A stretch of DNA of 20,047 bases, from positions 1 through 20,047 of the forward strand of contig CAYJRR010000084.1 of the NCBI GenBank assembly GCA_964372275.1, written 5' to 3'. Position numbers and translations under genes: made by a program. Positions 14,190 to 20,047 of this stretch are shown one piece after another; the first letter of the stretch is position 1, and every line of letters starts with the position of its first letter. This DNA comes from CAYJRR01 sp964372275 [NCBI: uncultured bacterium]. Lineage in GTDB: Bacteria > CAYJRR01. The notes beneath the pieces are model-generated. The model was not told the origin of the DNA. It did no database searches and saw only the letters and a list, made by a program, of their open reading frames with translations.

Positions 14190-15830
14190 ATGAAGGCGAA
14201 GACGAACAATGCGATGACGCTCGACGACATCGTCCGGGTTGCGAAGGAGGCCGGGACGATCACGACGCGCGAGATCCTGAAGATGCTGCCGCCGGGGCAG
14301 CGTTCGACGGAGGACCTCGCCCAGGTGGCCCAGCTCCTGACCGAGTCGGGGGTGAGAGTGAAACGCCCGAGCGCCGCGGCCGCGGCGAACGCCGGACCGA
14401 TCAAAGAGCCGGGGACGGCGCCGTCCGGACTCCAGGGGAGCGTCGGGGACGATCCGATCCGCGCCTACTTCAAGGAGATCGGCGACGTGCCGCTTCTCTC
14501 GGCGCCGTCGGAGAGCGCCGTGGCGCGCAGCATGCGCGCCGGTGAGCGGGAGATGGTTGCCGCCGCCGTCCGCTTCCCGGGAGTGGCGCGCGACCTTCTG
14601 GCGATCTGGGACGAGGCGGTGGCGCGCGGCGGCCGTCCATCGGAGTACTTCGAGGAGAAGGGGCCCGAGGGCGGAGCCAAGGTCGCTCCGGCGCACATCG
14701 AGCGTCTGCGGTCCGCGCTCAAGCGGGCCGAACGGATCGGGTCGAACCTCGTCAAGACGCCGTCGAAGACGCGCCGCCGGGAGCTGGCGGGCGTCCTGGA
14801 GAAGGCGCAGGAGGAGATCGCCGAGGCGATCCGGCTCCTCAACCTCGACGTCAAGCTGGTCAAGCGCCTGGCGAAGAAGGTGCAGGCGAGCGGGATGCGC
14901 GTCGACCGCCTGCAGCACGAGGCCGAGCGCCTGACCCGCGTCGGCAGCGAAAACGCCCTCGAACGGGCACGGCTCGCGCGGGCGGAGATCGCGGCGCTGG
15001 AGCGGGAGTTCCTGCTCCCCGCCGACACGATCCGGGTCCTCGGGAAGCGCGTGGAGCAGGGGGAGGTCAAGTACCAGCAGGGGAAGGTCCAGCTGGTCAA
15101 CGCCAACCTCCGCCTGGTGATCAGCATCGCCAAGAAGTACGTGAACCGCGGACTGCCGCTCCCGGACCTGATCCAGGAGGGGAACCTGGGACTGATGCGG
15201 GCGGCGGAGAAGTTCGACCCGGAACTGGGCTTCAAGTTCTGCACCTACGCCAGTTGCTGGATCCGCCAGTTCATCGCGAGGGCGATCGACAACAAGTCTG
15301 CGACGATCCGCATCCCGATCCACATGATCGGGATCTCCAAGCGCATCGGGAAGATCCAGCGGGCGTTTCGCCAGCGGTTCGGGCGCGAGGCCTCGACCGA
15401 GGACCTGATCAAGCGGTCGAAACTCCCGGCGGAGAAGGTGGAGGCGGCGCTGGCGATCGTGAAGAACCCGATCTCGATGGAGACGCCGGTCGGCGGCGAC
15501 GACGAGGTCGACCTCGGATACTTCCTCGAGGACAAGAACGCCGTGATGCCGGCCGACGCGGTGGTCGGCGCGGCGCTCGCCGACGAGACGCGGCGCGCGC
15601 TGTCGACGCTGACGCCGCAGGAGGAGAAGGTGCTCCGCCTGCGGTTCGGCATCGGCGAGGACGCCGACCACACGCTGGACGAGATCAGCCGTCACTTCAA
15701 CGTGACCGGGGAGCGGATCCGGCAGATCGAGGCCAAGGCGCTGAAGAAGCTGCGCCACCCCGCGCGCGGGGAGCGGCTGCGCAGCTTCCTCGGTGAAACG
15801 ATGGAGGACGAGGTGACGGTGCTGAACTAG
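14190..15830 (+). CDS. RpoD-family (sigma70) RNA polymerase sigma factor with unusual promoter-contact residues
   Basis: This 546-residue sigma70 protein directs RNA polymerase to promoters. It has a short region 1.1-like N-terminus (about 9-58), region 1.2 (DPIRAYFKEIGDVPLL, about 91-106), a helical non-conserved segment, and region 2 (NLRLVISIAKKYVNRGLPLPDL, then FKFCTYASCWIRQ at 348-360). Region 3 and 4 follow (TIRIPIHM; KNPISMETPVG; RIRQIEAKALKKLRHP). By alignment to E. coli RpoD, Tyr430, Trp434 and Gln437 are kept, but Tyr425 is Phe348, Trp433 is Cys356, Thr440 is Ala363 and Arg584 (-35 contact) is Gly507. The full domain set points to the primary-sigma family, but these changes suggest a second, specialised RpoD or a lineage variant. 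The ATG at 14190 lacks a good Shine-Dalgarno. It ends before a terminator at 15972-16000. Confidence 0.88.
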   Translation: MKAKTNNAMTLDDIVRVAKEAGTITTREILKMLPPGQRSTEDLAQVAQLLTESGVRVKRPSAAAAANAGPIKEPGTAPSGLQGSVGDDPIRAYFKEIGDVPLLSAPSESAVARSMRAGEREMVAAAVRFPGVARDLLAIWDEAVARGGRPSEYFEEKGPEGGAKVAPAHIERLRSALKRAERIGSNLVKTPSKTRRRELAGVLEKAQEEIAEAIRLLNLDVKLVKRLAKKVQASGMRVDRLQHEAERLTRVGSENALERARLARAEIAALEREFLLPADTIRVLGKRVEQGEVKYQQGKVQLVNANLRLVISIAKKYVNRGLPLPDLIQEGNLGLMRAAEKFDPELGFKFCTYASCWIRQFIARAIDNKSATIRIPIHMIGISKRIGKIQRAFRQRFGREASTEDLIKRSKLPAEKVEAALAIVKNPISMETPVGGDDEVDLGYFLEDKNAVMPADAVVGAALADETRRALSTLTPQEEKVLRLRFGIGEDADHTLDEISRHFNVTGERIRQIEAKALKKLRHPARGERLRSFLGETMEDEVTVLN

Positions 15831-15862
15831 GAAGCCGGTACGGCGACCGTTCGGCGACTTGA

Positions 15863-15879
15863 ACCGACGCTTCGTCGGT
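15863..15879 (+). other. Hairpin in the 3' region of the sigma gene
   Basis: ACCGACG (15863-15869), loop CTT, CGTCGGT (15873-15879) form a perfect 7-bp stem 33 nt after the sigma stop. There is no T-run. It may protect the 3' end or be part of a structured tail before the terminator. Confidence 0.35.
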
Positions 15880-15971
15880 AGTAACGTAAGGAAGGCGCGA
15901 GGGGGAGACCCCTTGCCCCCCGGGACCCGCGGCATCAACGCCCGCATCCGGCTCTCGGGAGCAGCAGGGAA

Positions 15972-16000
15972 GTCGGCGAAAACGCCGGCTTTTCTCTTTT
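15972..16000 (+). terminator. Intrinsic terminator of the sigma-factor gene
   Basis: GTCGGCG (15972-15978), loop AAAA, CGCCGGC (15983-15989) form a 7-bp stem with one G-T pair. It is followed by TTTTCTCTTTT (15990-16000). The 140 nt before it hold no gene. Confidence 0.8.
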
Positions 16001-16015
16001 ATGGGGGGCCCGTGC

Positions 16016-16036
16016 GCGCGGCCCTACGGGCCGTGC
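16016..16036 (-). terminator. Hairpin downstream of the VOC gene
   Basis: GCGCGGCCC (16016-16024) and GGGCCGTGC (16028-16036) pair over 9 bp, with one wobble, around a TAC loop. It lies 62 nt beyond the stop of the leftward VOC gene. There is no T-run, so the role is uncertain. Confidence 0.35.
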
Positions 16037-16097
16037 TCCGATGCCCCCCAAGCCCCCACTCCTCGGGCGGCCGTCGGCCGTCCTCGGCGTCTGGGGT

Positions 16098-16493
16098 CTA
16101 TGCGAGCTTTTGGACGAACTCGAGCTCGTGGCCGCTCGGGTCGGTGAAGTAGGCGCGTCGGTAGGCCGGATCCTCCGTCCGGTCCGACGGCCGGACCCCC
16201 GCCTCGCGCAGTCGCCGCACCAGCCCTTCGACGTCCGGATGGGCGAAGCCGATGTGGTCGACGGCCAATCGCCCGCTCGGGGCCTTTTTCGCCCCCCGCC
16301 ACTCGTAGATCGAGAGATAGCCGGGCTGCGGCTCGCTCGGATCGTGTGGCGGTCCGATGTGCACCCACGGCTCCCCGCCGGGCCTTCCATCCCAGCGGAC
16401 GGTCCAATCGGGCAGGAGCGTGCGGTAGAAGGCGAGGGACTCCTCCAGATCGCGGACGTACAGCAGGGCGTGCTCCAGTCGGGTTCGTTCCAT
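16098..16493 (-). CDS. Glyoxalase/VOC superfamily protein
   Basis: The 131-residue protein has the two beta-alpha-beta-beta-beta modules of the vicinal oxygen chelate fold. Candidate metal ligands are His8 (RLEHALLYV), Glu64 (SIYEW), His80 (VDHIGF) and Glu125 (GHELEFVQ), the usual H/E/H/E set. FYRTLL and AYFTDPSGHELEFV are family hallmarks. VOC proteins include glyoxalase I, dioxygenases and antibiotic-resistance proteins, and the sequence does not tell which substrate this one uses. The ATG at 16493 has GGAGG (16505-16501) 7 nt upstream. It is divergent from an XRE-cupin regulator that may control it. Confidence 0.85.
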   Translation of the reverse strand: MERTRLEHALLYVRDLEESLAFYRTLLPDWTVRWDGRPGGEPWVHIGPPHDPSEPQPGYLSIYEWRGAKKAPSGRLAVDHIGFAHPDVEGLVRRLREAGVRPSDRTEDPAYRRAYFTDPSGHELEFVQKLA

Positions 16494-16601
16494 CGGTGGA
16501 CCTCCGTCGTCTGTTCTCCGGCCCGGAACGGAACGGCGCGCCGCCCGGCGGGATGCCTCCACCCTGCGCCCGCCATGACCGTATATCGACCGTCTTGCCA
16601 A

Positions 16602-16616
16602 TACAATGGCGCCATT
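16602..16616 (+). promoter_or_regulatory. -10 element TACAAT overlapping a 12-bp palindrome, likely operator
   Basis: TACAAT (16602-16607) matches five of six -10 bases. The perfect palindrome AATGGCGCCATT (16605-16616) overlaps its end. This is where an autorepressor such as the XRE-cupin protein encoded immediately downstream could bind. No good -35 lies 16-18 bp upstream. Confidence 0.45.
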
Positions 16617-16629
16617 CCATCCTACGGGA

Positions 16630-17193
16630 ATGGACGACCGCCCGCCCTCCGCCAACCTGGCGAGAAACGTCCGCTTCCTCCGCCAGCGGCGCGGACTGAC
16701 CCAGGCCCGGCTCGCGATCCTGTGCGGGATCCCGCGGTCGACGGTGGCGCAGCTCGAGTCGGGGGCCGGCAACCCGACGCTGGCGGTGCTGCTGCGCCTG
16801 AGCGCGGCGCTCGGCCTGTCGATCGAGGAGCTCCTTTCGCCGCCTCACGCGCGGATCGCGCTGTTTCCCAAGGGGACGCTCCCGACGCTGCACCGCGGTC
16901 GGAGCGGTTCGGCCCGGATCCACAAGCTCCTGCCCGATCCGATTCCCGGGATGGAGATCGACCGGCTCGAGATCGGTCCCGGTGTGCGGATGACCGGGGT
17001 CCCGCACCGGCCGGGGACGCGCGAGTACCTGGCCTGCGAGAGGGGACGACTCACGCTGTGGACGGAGGGGGAGTCGCGCACGCTCTCCGCCGGCGACGTC
17101 GCCGCGTTCCAAGGGGACCAGCCGCACTCCTACTCCAACGAGGGGACGACCGTCGCCGTCGCCTTCAGCGTCGTCGCGCTGGCCCCGCTCTAG
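16630..17193 (+). CDS. XRE-family transcriptional regulator with C-terminal cupin domain
   Basis: The 187-residue protein has an N-terminal lambda-repressor-like HTH (about 9-68: RFLRQRRGLTQARLA, then IPRSTVAQLESGAGNPTL) and a C-terminal cupin barrel (about 108-182: GVPHRPGTREYLACERGRLTL, SAGDVAAFQGDQPHSY). HTH-cupin regulators usually sense a small ligand, such as an amino acid, polyamine or metabolite, and control nearby genes. The divergent VOC gene is the obvious candidate. An in-frame ATG at 16606 would add eight residues but lies inside the putative -10/operator, so 16630 is preferred. Its stop overlaps the stop of the convergent LolA-like gene in a CTAG. Confidence 0.85.
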   Translation: MDDRPPSANLARNVRFLRQRRGLTQARLAILCGIPRSTVAQLESGAGNPTLAVLLRLSAALGLSIEELLSPPHARIALFPKGTLPTLHRGRSGSARIHKLLPDPIPGMEIDRLEIGPGVRMTGVPHRPGTREYLACERGRLTLWTEGESRTLSAGDVAAFQGDQPHSYSNEGTTVAVAFSVVALAPL

Positions 17194-18020
17194 CCCTTGT
17201 CGAGGCGCGCCGGGTCGAACAGCGAATCGTCGAACGTCGGGGCGAGGTCGGCCGATTCGACGTCGATCACCGTGCGGTGCCCGTCGATCCGGTTCGTCAT
17301 CTCCAGGCGCAGCGGAACGACGATCGACCCGTTCCGCTTCACGCGCGCCGGATCGACGGCCAGTCGCTTGGTCTCGATCCCGTTGCGGTCGAAGTAGCGG
17401 ACCTGCACCGTGAAGTAGTCCTCACGGGTGACGTAGGCGACGGTCCGGCCGTACGCGGACGGTTCGCCGGCAACGGGCGTCGCTTCGATGACGTAGCACG
17501 GCCGGCCGTCGAGCGTTTCGTCCGGGAGGCGTTTCCAGCTCGCGTGATCCAGGTCGCGCACCGACAGGTCTTCGTAGCTGAAGTCGCTCCCCAGGAAGGC
17601 GCCGCTCCGTTGGCCTCCGGTGATCCGGCGGACCCGTCGCAGACCCGGGAGGTAGAGGTGCTGGGTCGATTCGCCACGCTCCGCTCGCGTCAGAAGCACC
17701 GTGCCCGCCACCTCTTTCGGGGCGAGAAGATCCAGCCGCGTATCGGAGCCGTTCGAGGCGGGCCGTTCCCGGCGTGACAGGAGAAGCGTCCGTGCGCGCC
17801 CGGTCGCCGGTCCACCCGGATCGAAGAGCGTCATCGTCGCCTTCTGCCGCAGCGCGGCCGGGCGGCGGGCGGCCTCGGCCCGCTCCGCGATCTCACGCGC
17901 CGAACGATCCGTCCCCGCGGCCGCAGTCCCCTGCGAGGAGGACGCGGGCGAGCCCGCCCGGCTCATCGGCGCGATCAGGCCGCAGGCGAGGGCGAGGAGG
18001 ATCCCGAACGACGGGCGCAC
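17190..18020 (-). CDS. LolA-like outer-membrane lipoprotein-sorting protein
   Basis: The 276-residue protein has an N-terminal signal peptide (about 1-22, RPSFGILLALACGLIAPMSRAG) and a LolA/LolB-like half-barrel. LYLPGLRRVRRITGGQRSG, then FLGSDFSYEDL, is the hallmark of the 'outer membrane lipoprotein-sorting protein' family, which often sits beside transporters. It probably binds acyl chains or lipid in the periplasm. The GTG at 18020 is the likely start: the signal peptide begins there and TATACT lies 7 nt upstream. The ABC permease gene ends 16 nt upstream on the same strand, so the two are probably coupled both by operon and by function. The stop shares CTAG with the convergent regulator gene. 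The cargo is unknown. Confidence 0.82.
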   Translation of the reverse strand: MRPSFGILLALACGLIAPMSRAGSPASSSQGTAAAGTDRSAREIAERAEAARRPAALRQKATMTLFDPGGPATGRARTLLLSRRERPASNGSDTRLDLLAPKEVAGTVLLTRAERGESTQHLYLPGLRRVRRITGGQRSGAFLGSDFSYEDLSVRDLDHASWKRLPDETLDGRPCYVIEATPVAGEPSAYGRTVAYVTREDYFTVQVRYFDRNGIETKRLAVDPARVKRNGSIVVPLRLEMTNRIDGHRTVIDVESADLAPTFDDSLFDPARLDKG

Positions 18021-18027
18021 GCCGGGG

Positions 18028-18033
18028 AGTATA
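18028..18033 (-). promoter_or_regulatory. -10-like element TATACT for the LolA-like gene
   Basis: On the minus strand TATACT (18033-18028) is followed by 7 nt and the GTG at 18020. It sits in the 16-nt gap after the permease stop. No Shine-Dalgarno is present, so an internal leaderless promoter is possible. Confidence 0.4.
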
Positions 18034-18036
18034 GTT

Positions 18037-19524
18037 CTATCGCAGGGCGTCCCGCGCGCGCGACTCGAACAGGCCGACCGCGACGAGCAGGACCGACCCG
18101 ATCATCACCGAGTAGAGGACGATCGACAGCGGCAGGGCGATCCATCGGGTGGCGCCGATCGATCGGTCGGGCGCCATCAACATCATCGGAAACATGGCGA
18201 AGCTGTTGCAACAGCAGAAGGTGTAGACGACCGTCCCCCCGAAGGTCGCGGCGACCGCCACCGCGCTCTTGGCAAAGATCGTCGAGAACAGGATGCCGGT
18301 CGAGATCATCAGCAGCGACACCAGCACCGAGGTGACCGACGCCCACATCCAGGTCTCCTCCATGCGCATGAAGCCGAGGAGGAACGGGACGGCGGTGAGG
18401 GGCAGCGCGCGGGCGCAGGCCCCCAGGAACTTCCCCATCACCACGGTCGTTCCGGGGGACGGAATCAGGAGCAATGCCGCGATGGCGCCCGACTCCTTCT
18501 CCCCGCTCACGCTCAAGGCTCCGAGCACGCCTCCGGCTACCGCCGGCAACACGACCGTCGCGCTTCCCAACGCCGTCCGGAGACCGTCGTCGGAGACCCA
18601 CATGGCGGCGACCAGGCATCCGACCGAGGCGAGCGTGATCAGGGCGAGGAAGCCGGCGACGCGACGGCTTCCGCCGCCGTTCAGCTCGCGCCAGAAGATC
18701 GGATGGTCGCCGACCGGGCGGCTCCGCCGCACCGCCGTCGATCCCACGCGCGTGCGGTCGAGGAGGCGCGAGACGCTGGGAGGGGAGAGCAGGAACAGGC
18801 CGGCGCCGAGTCCCAGCAGCAGCGACACTGCGAGCGAGGCCGCCGCGGCGTTCCACCACGGATGGACGGAGAGCCCCTGGGTACGGAGGCTCCGGAACAA
18901 GGCCACGTGCAGAAGCCACTCCTCGAAGCCGGTCGGGAACAGGACGTCCCCCCACCACTGGACGGTCAGGTAGCCGATCGCCAGGAGGTAGCTCAGCACC
19001 AGCGCGACGCCGCTGCTCCGCGTCGCCGCCGACGAGAAGACCCCCACCGCGACCAGGAGCACGGTCGTCGCAGCCGACAGCCCGAGTGTGGCGAAGATGC
19101 TTCCGACCGCGATCCCGCCGAACAGCGTCCAGACGAACAGGAACGGGACCTCGGACGCGACGAGCAGCGCCGGCAGCGCGGCCGCGCCCAGGAGCTTGCC
19201 GACGGTGAAGGTCGCTCCGCGGATCGACGCCAGCCGGAGGAGGTCGATCGTGCCACGCTCGCGCTCGACCGCGATCGTCGAGGCCGAGAAGGCGGGGGCG
19301 GCGGCGATCAGCAGGAGGAACTGGACCCAGACGAAGACCTGGTAGAGCCCCTCGGCGACGCTCTTGGCCGAATAGAGGCGCTCCGAGAGGATCAGGAGCT
19401 GGACCAGCAGCGGCAGCGTGAGCAGGCAGAGCAGCGCCAGGGTCGCCAGTCGCAGCCACAGGGTGCGGCGACGGCGCGAGAGCGAGGTCAGCTCCTTGCG
19501 GAGGAGCGGGAGAAGGGAGCTCAC
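18037..19524 (-). CDS. ABC-2 type transporter permease, two-half protein
   Basis: This 495-residue membrane protein has about 12 hydrophobic segments in two similar halves. Each half contains the ABC-2 permease signature after the second helix: VERERGTIDLLRLA in the first half and GEKESGAIAALLLIPSP in the second. Such proteins pair with a cytoplasmic ATPase to export lipids, polysaccharides or drugs; no ATPase is visible here, so it must be encoded upstream of the window or elsewhere. A Cys cluster (CCCC) lies in a late membrane segment. The GTG at 19524 opens a typical N-terminus (SSLLPLLRKEL) but lacks a good Shine-Dalgarno. It lies 79 nt after a partial TPR gene and 16 nt before the LolA-like gene, suggesting a small envelope-transport cluster. 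Confidence 0.83.
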   Translation of the reverse strand: MSSLLPLLRKELTSLSRRRRTLWLRLATLALLCLLTLPLLVQLLILSERLYSAKSVAEGLYQVFVWVQFLLLIAAAPAFSASTIAVERERGTIDLLRLASIRGATFTVGKLLGAAALPALLVASEVPFLFVWTLFGGIAVGSIFATLGLSAATTVLLVAVGVFSSAATRSSGVALVLSYLLAIGYLTVQWWGDVLFPTGFEEWLLHVALFRSLRTQGLSVHPWWNAAAASLAVSLLLGLGAGLFLLSPPSVSRLLDRTRVGSTAVRRSRPVGDHPIFWRELNGGGSRRVAGFLALITLASVGCLVAAMWVSDDGLRTALGSATVVLPAVAGGVLGALSVSGEKESGAIAALLLIPSPGTTVVMGKFLGACARALPLTAVPFLLGFMRMEETWMWASVTSVLVSLLMISTGILFSTIFAKSAVAVAATFGGTVVYTFCCCNSFAMFPMMLMAPDRSIGATRWIALPLSIVLYSVMIGSVLLVAVGLFESRARDALR

Positions 19525-19545
19525 GGGCGGAGCCCCCAGGGGGTC

Positions 19546-19562
19546 TCGGGGGAGCCCCCCGA
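19546..19562. terminator. GC hairpin between the TPR and permease genes
   Basis: TCGGGGG (19546-19552), loop AGC, CCCCCGA (19556-19562) form a perfect 7-bp stem in the 79-nt gap. There is no T-run. It could attenuate read-through into the permease gene or stabilise the upstream mRNA end. Confidence 0.35.
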
Positions 19563-19603
19563 AGTGCGCGAAGCGCGTGACGATCCGCGGAAGCGCGAGC
19601 CGC

Positions 19604-20047
19604 TCACTGCGGCTGCTTCTGGATCAGCGCGTTGGCCTGGGCGATCTTGTTCCGCAGCGTCTTGGAACGCGCGTCCGCCTCGTTCCCGATGAACTCGATG
19701 GCGATCGACCAGCTGTCGATCGCCCGCTGGTAGTCGCCGCTGTCGTAGTGGAGCGCACCGGACTTCTCGTAGTCCTGGACCTTCTGCTCGATCTCCCGGT
19801 TGACGGCCTCCAGCCGGACCGAGCAGGAGAGACACGTCGGTTCGACGCGGAGCGCCTCCTTGAACGCCGAGCGCGCGGCGATCAGGTTCTTCGAGACGCG
19901 ATTCGAATCGCCGATGTCGAGGTAGTACTGCGCCGCCTTGGTGATGCGCGAATCGTCGACCGGCGTGCCGATCGCCGGCGGCGCCGGAGGGGGGACCGGT
20001 TCGTTCGTGGCCCGGCGCTCCGACCTCGTCGTCCGCCGGGCGCCCGT
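19604..20047 (-). CDS. TPR-containing protein, N-terminus beyond the window edge
   Basis: The frame is open from the right edge to a TGA at 19606-19604, giving 147 visible C-terminal residues. It begins in a basic, Pro-rich linker (EPVPPPAPPAIGTPV) and continues into helical repeats: YYLDIGDSNRVSKNLIAARSAFKEAL and ALHYDSGDYQRAIDSWSIAI, the latter with the TPR pattern of small and aromatic residues. Two Cys (CLSC) lie between the repeats. It is probably a protein-interaction module. The N-terminal domain, which would give the function, is not in the window. It is on the same strand as the permease and LolA-like genes. Confidence 0.7.
   Translation of the reverse strand, partial: TGARRTTRSERRATNEPVPPPAPPAIGTPVDDSRITKAAQYYLDIGDSNRVSKNLIAARSAFKEALRVEPTCLSCSVRLEAVNREIEQKVQDYEKSGALHYDSGDYQRAIDSWSIAIEFIGNEADARSKTLRNKIAQANALIQKQPQ

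Noticed and set aside
14052-15947. 631-residue open frame on the minus strand
   Set aside because: It is antisense to the sigma factor gene, whose protein is unmistakable. The antisense product is Arg/Leu/Asp-rich with no recognisable domain.
17701-19692. 663-residue open frame on the plus strand
   Set aside because: It is antisense to the LolA-like and ABC permease genes, with a highly charged repetitive composition. The opposite strand has clear signal peptide and membrane segments.

Overview
The window comes from a very G+C-rich genome with strong third-position G/C bias. It looks like the chromosome of a diderm (Gram-negative) bacterium: there is a lipoprotein lytic transglycosylase, two secreted proteins ending in Phe like outer-membrane barrels, a LolA-like sorting protein, and several PilZ proteins including one of the myxobacterial type. 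Acidobacteriota or Myxococcota relatives fit best, but the sequence alone does not settle the phylum. Genes are densely packed. No rRNA, tRNA, CRISPR array, transposon or phage gene was seen.

Layout. 1-472 (-): 5'-proximal part of thiamine-phosphate synthase, running off the left edge. 633-2471 (+): MltD-like transglycosylase with three LysM domains. 2489-4136 (+): two tandem paralogous putative outer-membrane barrel proteins. 4182-5903 (-): SppA signal peptide peptidase, divergent from 5962-7416 (+), a secreted protein-arginine-deiminase-like protein. 7413-10236 (-): a PilZ protein downstream of a large membrane metallopeptidase with a TPR-like tail. 10270-13002 (+): RNase R followed by a second PilZ protein. 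13124-13459 (-): a third, degenerate PilZ-like protein. 13520-14035 (+): an AT-rich promoter island, a small ribbon-helix-helix protein, a structured 3' region and a textbook terminator. 14190-15830 (+): an RpoD-family sigma factor with unusual promoter-recognition residues. 16098-16493 (-) and 16630-17193 (+): a divergent VOC/glyoxalase protein and an XRE-cupin regulator. 17190-20047 (-): LolA-like protein, ABC-2 permease and a partial TPR protein.

Themes. Much of the window serves the envelope (peptidoglycan cleavage, outer-membrane proteins, signal peptide degradation, lipoprotein sorting, membrane proteolysis) or global control (RNase R, sigma factor, three PilZ proteins, two DNA-binding regulators). 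Several genes have no Shine-Dalgarno sequence but carry a -10-like TANNNT hexamer 6-10 nt before the start codon, which suggests leaderless transcripts. Others (thiE, mltD, the metallopeptidase, the RHH gene, the VOC gene) have good Shine-Dalgarno sequences. The most unusual items are the deiminase-like protein with Asp in place of the catalytic His, the sigma factor with Cys at the conserved Trp433 position, and the helically phased ATTAA repeats before the RHH gene.
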